This document shows positions 7,301 through 13,465 of a stretch of DNA of 15,642 nt, piece after piece. Within the stretch, counting starts at the first letter, position 1, and each line of letters opens with the position of its first letter. Where the stretch lies: the NCBI GenBank assembly GCA_013203755.1, contig JABMPI010000109.1, positions 1-15,642 on the forward strand. Reading direction: 5' to 3'. Source of the DNA: Bacteroidota bacterium. Lineage in GTDB: Bacteria; Bacteroidota; Bacteroidia; Bacteroidales; Prolixibacteraceae. Made by a program: the position numbers and the translations under genes. The notes under the pieces are model-generated. The model saw only the letters and a program-made list of their open reading frames with translations. It did no database searches and had not been told where the DNA came from.

Positions 7301-8425
7301 CTATTGTAGGGCCCGTTCAATACTCATCCACAGTAATCGCGCTGTTTCGTCCCAACTAAATTTATCTTTTTGTTTGAATCCCTTTTTAATTAAAGATTTT
7401 CGCAATTCCGCATCGCCAACCAACTTTAACATTGCGTCTGTAATTTGGTTAATATTTATGGGATCGGCATATAAAACTGCATTACCACCTACTTCAGGAA
7501 TGGAAGTAGTATTGGAACATATAACCGGAACTCCTGCACTCATTGCCTCAACAATTGGAATTCCAAAACCTTCAAAAAAAGGAATAAAAGTTAATGCCAG
7601 AGCGGCTCCAAAAATATCGTGCAAGTCGGGCGAAGAAACTCTGCCGGTAAATACCACGTCATTTTTAAACCGCAAATTTTCATAAGTATCAAAAATTTCT
7701 CCGGTTTTATGCATTTCTCCACCAACAATCACCAACTTTATATTATTAGTAGTTACCGTTTTAAATGCATCGAATGCTTTTAACAAGCCACTCACATTTT
7801 TACGTGGATGCAGTGCCCCCACAAATAAAAAATATTCCGAGCCAGCAGTATATTTCTTACGAACTACATTTTTTTCCTCTTCAGAAATAGCCTCAAAAAT
7901 TTGGTTGATTCCATCGTAAACCACATCTATTTTATCGTAATCAACTTTAAAAGAGCGAGTAATATCTTCCTTTGAATAATATGAAACGGTAGAAATTCTT
8001 TTCGCTATTCGAGCAAATTTCGGAAAAAAGTAGTTGTAATATTTAGCAATTAGCCACGGCAAATCGCCGGGTCGATGTACAAAATTAATGTCGTGAATAA
8101 CAGCTAATTGTGGCACTTTTGTGCGCAACGATAAATAACCATCGGGAGATAGGAACAAATCAGCTTTATACTTTTTTAAAACCCTCGGAATTTGAAATTC
8201 GAACCAGACATAAAATAGAAAAGGATGCCTGGCCTGCGGTCCAATTACAACCGGAGTTATATTTTCAGAAAAAATATAATCCTTATCAAAAGGTCTGTCG
8301 AAAATAAAAATGAATTCGTGTTCCGGATGATTTCTTGTCATCCGTTTTAACGTTTCCAGAGTAAACCATCCAATTCCTTCCAGCTTCCCTTTTAACAACA
8401 AACGAGTATTTACAGCAATCTTCAT
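7301..8425 (-). CDS. GT4 family glycosyltransferase
   Basis: A 374-residue cytoplasmic or membrane-associated GT-B fold glycosyltransferase that moves a sugar from a nucleotide-sugar donor to a growing glycan, probably lipid-linked. The N-terminal acceptor domain starts directly with MKIAVNTRLL and a Gly-rich loop (about 12-19) and carries H111-D112 in VIHDINF. The C-terminal donor domain has VGALHPRKN (202-210) with R208/K209, GRVSSPDLHDIF (261-272) and the retaining GT4 E-x7-E motif, E285 to E293, in the segment EGFGIPIVEAMSAG. Overall length and order are typical of mannosyltransferase-like GT4 enzymes, but the sugar cannot be predicted. The gene is divergent from the FkbM/flippase operon, with 57 nt between the start codons, which suggests coordinated expression of one glycan module. 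No clear terminator follows. Confidence 0.92.
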   Translation of the reverse strand: MKIAVNTRLLLKGKLEGIGWFTLETLKRMTRNHPEHEFIFIFDRPFDKDYIFSENITPVVIGPQARHPFLFYVWFEFQIPRVLKKYKADLFLSPDGYLSLRTKVPQLAVIHDINFVHRPGDLPWLIAKYYNYFFPKFARIAKRISTVSYYSKEDITRSFKVDYDKIDVVYDGINQIFEAISEEEKNVVRKKYTAGSEYFLFVGALHPRKNVSGLLKAFDAFKTVTTNNIKLVIVGGEMHKTGEIFDTYENLRFKNDVVFTGRVSSPDLHDIFGAALALTFIPFFEGFGIPIVEAMSAGVPVICSNTTSIPEVGGNAVLYADPININQITDAMLKLVGDAELRKSLIKKGFKQKDKFSWDETARLLWMSIERALQ

Positions 8426-8431
8426 ATTTAT

Positions 8432-8464
8432 GTTGAAAATAGATATTATTTTCTAATATCTTTG
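8432..8464 (+). promoter_or_regulatory. putative promoter of the FkbM-flippase-DUF3267 operon
   Basis: GTTG at 8432-8435 and TATCTTTG at 8457-8464 (exact TAnnTTTG) are separated by 21 nt. Transcription would start about 12 nt before the ATG at 8483, giving a very short leader. The same 57-nt gap must also drive GT4 on the minus strand: a minus-strand TTTG at 8468-8471 is present, but its -7 partner is weak. Confidence 0.5.
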
Positions 8465-8482
8465 TGTCAAAGTTAAAAGTTA

Positions 8483-9232
8483 ATGAAGACTTTCATAAAA
8501 TACATTCTTCAAAAATTATTAGGGTTCAAAACCTATTTGTATGTTTTTGCTTTATTTGTGATCGTAAAAATTCGGTGGGATAAAAAAGAAAAGGACTTTT
8601 TCCATTTCTTAGGACTAATTCCTGATGGTGGAATAGTTTTGGATTTAGGCGCAAACATTGGAGTTACAAGTTATCATTTAGCGAAGAAACTACCAGGCAG
8701 CACAATTTTTTCATTCGAACCATTAACTCTAAATATGAATACATTAAAACGAGTTAAAAATAAATTTCGATTAAAAAATATAAATGAATACAAAGTTGCT
8801 GTTGGCGAAACTAATGGAACCATTGAAATGGTGATGCCGGTGATTAATAATGTGCCGATGCACGGATTAAGCCATGTTGTTCATGTAGATAATATTGAAA
8901 ATAATTCGGGATTAAAATACAAAGTTCCTGTAATCTCCCTTGACAGTTTTGAAGAACTAAAGGAAACCAAAAAACGCATTACCGCCCTTAAAATTGATGT
9001 AGAGAACTTCGAATATTTTGTTTTGAAAGGTGGTGAGAAATTACTGCAAAAAAACCGTCCGGTTATATACTGCGAATTGTGGGACAATGAAAACCGAAAA
9101 AAATGTATTTCGCTATTAAATAATCTCGGATATTCGGCGTTTATACTTAACCGTGATGAATTAGTACCCATAGAAAAAACAACTATTGAAAAGCATAATT
9201 TCTTTTTTATTCCAGATTCTGTAACCGATTGA
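8483..9232 (+). CDS. FkbM family SAM-dependent methyltransferase
   Basis: A 249-residue putative O-methyltransferase of the FkbM family, which often methylates sugar hydroxyls in glycans and natural products using S-adenosylmethionine. The Rossmann-type SAM site is clear: VLDLGANIG (52-60), an acidic residue after the second strand (E79 in SFEP), and the family-typical IDVENFEYFVLKGG (171-184) with D172 and E174, followed by PVIYCELW (193-200). The first 30 residues are hydrophobic with flanking basic residues (about 15-30), consistent with a membrane-associated N-terminus. It is the first gene of a plus-strand operon: the flippase starts 10 nt after its stop. The context with a glycosyltransferase and a flippase suggests that a sugar in a membrane-linked glycan is the substrate. 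That is inference; no substrate residue can be named. Confidence 0.9.
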   Translation: MKTFIKYILQKLLGFKTYLYVFALFVIVKIRWDKKEKDFFHFLGLIPDGGIVLDLGANIGVTSYHLAKKLPGSTIFSFEPLTLNMNTLKRVKNKFRLKNINEYKVAVGETNGTIEMVMPVINNVPMHGLSHVVHVDNIENNSGLKYKVPVISLDSFEELKETKKRITALKIDVENFEYFVLKGGEKLLQKNRPVIYCELWDNENRKKCISLLNNLGYSAFILNRDELVPIEKTTIEKHNFFFIPDSVTD

Positions 9233-9242
9233 TCAAATTATT

Positions 9243-10685
9243 TTGAAACGCAAATTTATAACCAATCTTATATTACTTCTTTCCCTGAATCTATTAATTA
9301 AACCCTTTTGGATTTTTGGAATAGACAGAACAGTACAAAATATGATTGGCGACGAGAGTTATGGATTGTATTTTGCACTCTTTAATTTCTCGATGATTTT
9401 GAATATCCTTCTGGATTTAGGAATTACAAACTACAACAACAGGAACATTGCCCGGCATAATTTTTTGCTTTCAAAACATGTGGCAAATATTGTGGGGTTG
9501 AAATTTTTATTGGCAATTGTTTACACCGTTTTTAGTCTCGGAATTGCCGCAATTATTGGGTACGATAAAATTCAAATTCATCTCCTTTTCTTCCTTATTT
9601 TTAACCAGTTTCTAATTTCATTTACACTGTATTTACGTTCGAATATCAGCGGCTTGCATCTGTTTCGTACCGATAGTTTAATTTCTGTACTCGACCGAAG
9701 TTTTATGATTATTATTTGTAGTATTCTGCTATTCACAAATATTTTAAAAGGGAAATTTAGCATTGCATGGTTTGTTTATGCGCAAACTGCAGCTTATGTT
9801 TTAACTTCGTTAATCACATTTGCAATTGTTTTGGGAAAATCAGGAAGAATAAAAATCCAGTTTAATTTTAAATTCTTTCTTGTATTTCTTCGAAAATCGT
9901 ATCCATATGCACTGCTTATATTGTTAATGTCGTTTTACAACCGCATAGATTCTGTTATGCTGGAACGACTTCTACCCGACCCAATTGGAAAAGAACAGGC
10001 AGGAATTTACGCACACTCGTTTCGCTTGCTTGATGCTGTTTCTATGTTTGGCGTTTTGTTTGCCGGGCTGCTTTTACCCATTTTTTCAAAAATGATAAAA
10101 CAGAAAGAATCGATTGGACAAATGGTACAGCTTTCGTACACGCTTTTAATTGTACCTGCTATTGTTATAGCCATTTCCAGCATTTATTACAGCGGCCAAA
10201 TTATGGATGTTTTATACACCTCAAATACAGAGAGTTCATCTGGAATTTTAGGAATTTTAATGATCGGATTTATAGGAATTGCAACTACATATATTTTTGG
10301 AACGCTGCTAACTGCCAACGGAAGTTTGAAATATTTAAACATTATGGCATTTTCGGGAATGGTATTAAATGTTACTCTAAACCTAATTTTAATACCTCGT
10401 TACCAAGCTTTTGGCTCGGCTTATGCAAGTTTAGCAACACAACTATTCACTGCTGCAACTCAGGTAATTCTAGCTTTTGTAATTTTCAAACTTAAACCCA
10501 ATTTTAAATTTATTTTCCAATTACTAATGTTTGTCGGTATTGTTGTTGTTTTCGGAACCGTTTCAAAAAATATAGACAACTGGTTTTACGGATATTTAGT
10601 AATGATCTTCGCATCCGTATTATTTGCATTTTTACTTAAGTTATTCAATATAAAAGATTTGTACAGAATAATTCGCTACAAATAG
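9243..10685 (+). CDS. Wzx-like oligosaccharide flippase (polysaccharide biosynthesis/MOP superfamily)
   Basis: A 480-residue integral membrane protein with about 12-14 hydrophobic segments spread over its length, typical of MOP-superfamily flippases that move lipid-linked oligosaccharides from the cytoplasmic to the periplasmic face. The conserved N-terminal region (LLLSLNLLIKPFWIFG, about 12-27, then ESYGLYFALFNF at 38-49) and a basic/acidic loop around NRIDSVMLERLLPDP (about 233-247) support this. The start is TTG at 9243: no ATG occurs in frame upstream, and the first internal Met (residue 34) would delete the first membrane segment. The start lies 10 nt after the methyltransferase stop, and the next gene begins 2 nt after this stop, so the three genes form one operon. 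No polymerase (Wzy), ligase or other glycan genes are in the window, so the glycan type is unknown. Confidence 0.9.
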   Translation: MKRKFITNLILLLSLNLLIKPFWIFGIDRTVQNMIGDESYGLYFALFNFSMILNILLDLGITNYNNRNIARHNFLLSKHVANIVGLKFLLAIVYTVFSLGIAAIIGYDKIQIHLLFFLIFNQFLISFTLYLRSNISGLHLFRTDSLISVLDRSFMIIICSILLFTNILKGKFSIAWFVYAQTAAYVLTSLITFAIVLGKSGRIKIQFNFKFFLVFLRKSYPYALLILLMSFYNRIDSVMLERLLPDPIGKEQAGIYAHSFRLLDAVSMFGVLFAGLLLPIFSKMIKQKESIGQMVQLSYTLLIVPAIVIAISSIYYSGQIMDVLYTSNTESSSGILGILMIGFIGIATTYIFGTLLTANGSLKYLNIMAFSGMVLNVTLNLILIPRYQAFGSAYASLATQLFTAATQVILAFVIFKLKPNFKFIFQLLMFVGIVVVFGTVSKNIDNWFYGYLVMIFASVLFAFLLKLFNIKDLYRIIRYK

Positions 10686-10687
10686 TA

Positions 10688-11326
10688 ATGGCAAATCCTA
10701 CAATAAAAGAGCTTCAAAACAAGGAACAATTTGAATTAATTGCCCAACTCAATCATCAACAAATTAAAGAGTTTGTAATTCAACAATTATTGGGTGGAGG
10801 AAAACTGGTGCGCATATTTATGATATACCAGGTTGTGATGATTCTGCTGGGGATATTCTTTTTAACACGTTCAATCGTTCAAACTTTTCAAGGTTATTCG
10901 GAGCCATTTTATTATTCTTTGGCAGCCATTCTTTTTTGCTTTTCGCTGCTAATTGTAATTCACGAATTGTTGCATGGAGTTGCCCTAAAACTTATTGGGG
11001 CAAAGCAAATAAACTTTGGAGGCTATTTAAAGAAATTCATATTTTATGCCGAAGCCGACCAATTTGTAATTAACCGGAAACAGTTTGCTTTTATTGCGTT
11101 AACACCACTAATTGTAGTAAAACTGCTTACTCTAATCGGAGTGCTTTTATTTCTAAATTCACCCGTAATTTATTTTTTAATTTTTGTGATGAGTACGCAC
11201 AGTCTGTTTTGCGCCGGCGACATTGGATTACTTTCTATTTTTTATAAATACAGAGAATCGGAGATTTATACGTATGATGTAAAAGCTGAAAAAACGAGTT
11301 ATTATTTCATGAGAAAACATAATTAA
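10688..11326 (+). CDS. DUF3267-like membrane protein with HExxH zincin motif
   Basis: A 212-residue multi-pass membrane protein resembling the DUF3267 family of putative membrane metalloproteases. After a soluble N-terminus (1-40), hydrophobic segments occur at about 42-61, 76-96, 132-155 and 158-175. The second holds H92-E-L-L-H96, a standard HExxH zinc motif. HSLFCAGD (171-178) near the fourth segment could supply a third zinc ligand, probably D178, by analogy with intramembrane M50-like proteases. It starts 2 nt after the flippase stop, so it belongs to that operon as its last gene. The substrate is unknown, and the link to glycan export is by position only. The family call is from recognition of the motif pattern, not a search, so a generic intramembrane zinc protease is the alternative. 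Confidence 0.75.
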   Translation: MANPTIKELQNKEQFELIAQLNHQQIKEFVIQQLLGGGKLVRIFMIYQVVMILLGIFFLTRSIVQTFQGYSEPFYYSLAAILFCFSLLIVIHELLHGVALKLIGAKQINFGGYLKKFIFYAEADQFVINRKQFAFIALTPLIVVKLLTLIGVLLFLNSPVIYFLIFVMSTHSLFCAGDIGLLSIFYKYRESEIYTYDVKAEKTSYYFMRKHN

Positions 11327-11351
11327 TTTTGAACCAAATTCTAATAATTAA

Positions 11352-11497
11352 TCTTTGCAAGAAAACTCCAAATACTGCGTTATTCTCGTTTTGAAAACAG
11401 TCATTCACAAAAGTGAACTCCTTGATTTTCAAAACTTCGAAAGCCTTGTCTTTAAAGCCTTCTTGACAAAGACCGTAAAAAAGAGTAGTTTTCTTGC
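11352..11497. repeat. intergenic palindromic repeat, left copy (about 146 bp)
   Basis: The first 83 bases (11352-11434) are identical to 15560-15642 at the right edge of the window. The element has nested dyad symmetry. Outer arms GCAAGAAAACT (11357-11367) and its exact complement (11487-11497) enclose a second perfect pair, GTTTTGAAAA (11388-11397) with TTTTCAAAAC (11426-11435), and an inner hairpin TTCAC-AAAA-GTGAA (11404-11417). It lies between convergent genes, 26 nt after the DUF3267 stop and 20 nt before the acyltransferase stop. The right boundary is set from the inverted repeat only. One plus-strand frame from a TTG is open through it, but there is no good start and it looks like a repeat, not a gene. 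It could be a MITE-like element or a structured RNA or terminator. Confidence 0.8.
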
Positions 11498-11516
11498 TGA
11501 CACTAATTATATCAAT

Positions 11517-13229
11517 TTAGATGTTGTTTTGCAAAATTCCTGCAATTACCGGACGTGGTTTTCTAATTTGCTCTTTATCCAGTTTTAATCCCATTGAACC
11601 AAAAGTCTTGCCGAAGTAATCGTAAATACCTACCACAGCCTCGTAGGGTGCTAATACCGATTCCAGAGCTGTTGAGCCTGCGTTGTTTTTTAGGTTTTTA
11701 TCTGCTCCTTTTGCTAAAAGGGCTTTCACAATTTCGGTACGGCAGAAAAAGGCAGCTGTATGAAGTGGAGTTGATCCTTCATTATTTTTGATGTTTACAT
11801 CCGCTCCTGCTTCTATCAATGCTATAGCAATTTCGGTTTTGCCAAATACAGCAGCTGTGGTTAACGCGCTGGAACCTCCCATTTTTTCTTTTACATCCAG
11901 TTCTTTTCCCGCTTTTATGTATTGCTTTACAGCTTCCAAATTTCCTTTAATAACTGCTTCGTGAATACTAAACTCAGATTCATTTACCTGTGTTTCGGAG
12001 GTTTCATTAATTTCATTTGTAGCACTGGTTGGGTTGCTGTAGAAAGCAGTTCCCAAAATTAAAAATACGATTACCATTGTTGCTATTGTTTTCAAATTTA
12101 TTGTTTTTTGTATGGTCTTTTGATAAGAATAAATATTCATGTTTGATAGGGCAAAAGTTGTGATAGTAAGAATTAAAAATTTTAGCATCGAAGGCACTTG
12201 TAGCCTTAAAAGCACAATTGCAATAACTCCCATTACAACCACATGCATAATATAAACCGAATAGGAGCTGCGGTTTATCTGACTCATTAAATGGTTTGTT
12301 TTGTTAAGGCTGAATCTGAAAACGTGAATAAAAACGTACAGAAAACTGAACATTACAAGAAGCGCTGAAATGTAATAAAAAACCCGGTCGACAAATTCAG
12401 AAATGTAAAAATAATTTCTGGCGGGGTCGATAATATTAAAAAAGAAGTTTAATGCTACTGCAGCAAAAGCACCCATTGAAACGGACAGTACAACATTAGC
12501 AATTGTATAATGTTTTCTGTTTTTAGGTGACTCGAATACGTTGAGTTTATTACATAAAGACCCCAAAAGAAAAGACATAAAATATATCAGTAATCTTTCA
12601 GTTTGAAAATCGAGAAGTCCAGAATGAAACCATCCTCTCAGATTTAAATTTGAAATTACCATACTATAAATAACTCCGATTACAAAAGTTAGAGTCACCC
12701 CTGTTTTTAATGAAATTCCAAAAGACAGTAATTTAGTTTTGGACAAGCCTAAATACAGTATTTGAAAAATAAATAAAACAGGCAAAAACCATAACCAATT
12801 TTGGGATGGGTTATTGGCAAAAAAACTTAAATCGGTTCCGGCTCTTTCAAAAAAGTGAAAATATGAGTACCATTCTTCCTGAGGTAAACCTCTTGAAAAA
12901 AGGAAAATAAATTTGTAGGCAGGTATTAATGTAAATACTGCAATAACCCATGGTAATAAAATTCGTTTGAATTTTGATTTTACAAATCCCCAGGCAGTTT
13001 TACTTTTTAGAGAAAATGAAATAAAATACCCTGAAATAAAAAATATAGAAAACATCACAAAAAGGTCGAGGTACATTCGTATTAAACCTATTGAGTTGCT
13101 TTTAACAGGATCGATTACTATCCAGATGCTTTCCAAAACCGATTCGTAAACAAGACCGGAATGTAGAACTACTACTAATAGAATTAGAAAAGTCCTTAAA
13201 TTGTCGAGAAAATAGATTCGTGTTTTCAT
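11517..13229 (-). CDS. acyltransferase-3 membrane domain fused to C-terminal ankyrin repeats
   Basis: A 570-residue fusion. Residues 1-370 form an acyltransferase-3 domain, an inner-membrane family that transfers acyl groups to sugars and other envelope molecules. It has the N-terminal signature FLDNLRTFLILLVVVLHSG with R12 and the essential His (H23), and about ten membrane segments up to residue 366. An eleventh hydrophobic segment (about 381-397) is followed by a Ser/Thr/Asn/Glu-rich linker (398-418). About three ankyrin repeats follow (420-525), with two good consensus units in ALIEAGADVNIKNNEGSTPLH and LLAKGADKNLKNNAGST. The protein ends in a conserved-looking tail (about 527-566). With the extra segment, the ankyrin part should lie in the periplasm, as in OafB-type enzymes with a periplasmic C-terminal domain (inference). 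It is divergent from the AraC/TPR regulator across a 236-nt region. Substrate and acyl donor are unknown. Confidence 0.88.
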   Translation of the reverse strand: MKTRIYFLDNLRTFLILLVVVLHSGLVYESVLESIWIVIDPVKSNSIGLIRMYLDLFVMFSIFFISGYFISFSLKSKTAWGFVKSKFKRILLPWVIAVFTLIPAYKFIFLFSRGLPQEEWYSYFHFFERAGTDLSFFANNPSQNWLWFLPVLFIFQILYLGLSKTKLLSFGISLKTGVTLTFVIGVIYSMVISNLNLRGWFHSGLLDFQTERLLIYFMSFLLGSLCNKLNVFESPKNRKHYTIANVVLSVSMGAFAAVALNFFFNIIDPARNYFYISEFVDRVFYYISALLVMFSFLYVFIHVFRFSLNKTNHLMSQINRSSYSVYIMHVVVMGVIAIVLLRLQVPSMLKFLILTITTFALSNMNIYSYQKTIQKTINLKTIATMVIVFLILGTAFYSNPTSATNEINETSETQVNESEFSIHEAVIKGNLEAVKQYIKAGKELDVKEKMGGSSALTTAAVFGKTEIAIALIEAGADVNIKNNEGSTPLHTAAFFCRTEIVKALLAKGADKNLKNNAGSTALESVLAPYEAVVGIYDYFGKTFGSMGLKLDKEQIRKPRPVIAGILQNNI

Positions 13230-13465
13230 GATTTATTGTTTTAAAAATTTGCTTATTTCGATAGTGTAAAGTTCCGTTAAACCATGATGCACGACTAATC
13301 AACGACGAAGTAAAGAATGTTAAGTTTGAAGAAGCTGTATAAATTATGACAAGCGAGTATAAATTATGATGCAAACGATGTGGAACAGGTAAAAAGAGTG
13401 GTATAAAACATTATTCGTAACTTTTGCGAAAATTTCCTATTTTTCGATAGAATTAATAAAAACCA
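13230..13465. promoter_or_regulatory. shared divergent regulatory region of the acyltransferase-ankyrin gene and its regulator
   Basis: This 236-nt gap holds both promoters. On the plus strand a TAACTTTTG at 13418-13426 resembles a -7 box with one extra base, but there is no TTTG at the right distance upstream. On the minus strand I find no good TTTG/TAnnTTTG pair. Poor core promoters plus repeated motifs (next entry) fit activator-dependent expression. No ORF in the gap looks coding. Confidence 0.5.
13337..13369. promoter_or_regulatory. putative operator: 13-bp direct repeat at 20-bp spacing
   Basis: GTATAAATTATGA occurs exactly twice, at 13337-13349 and 13357-13369, so the two copies lie on the same DNA face about two helical turns apart. 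A weaker third copy (10 of 13 matches) is at 13401-13413, just upstream of the plus-strand -7-like box. Direct repeats spaced by two turns are a common layout for AraC-type activators, and the adjacent gene encodes one. The repeats are seen directly; the binding is inferred. Confidence 0.5.

Noticed and set aside
7276..7359. Small plus-strand ORF (27 codons) downstream of the orphan promoter motif
   Set aside because: Most of it is antisense to the GT4 3' end, there is no ribosome-binding site, and the peptide has no recognisable features.
11340..11510. Target-site duplication around the left repeat
   Set aside because: CTAAT occurs on both sides, but not adjacent to the apparent ends and in AT-rich DNA, so it is not convincing.
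11355..11588. A 77-codon plus-strand open frame starting at TTG
   Set aside because: It lies almost entirely within the palindromic repeat, has no ribosome-binding site or ATG, overlaps the 3' end of the acyltransferase-ankyrin gene, and the same frame recurs in the right repeat copy. It is better explained as a repeat.
13102..13374. A 90-codon minus-strand open frame reaching into the divergent regulatory region
   Set aside because: It overlaps the acyltransferase N-terminus in another frame, lacks protein-like composition and covers the operator-like repeats.
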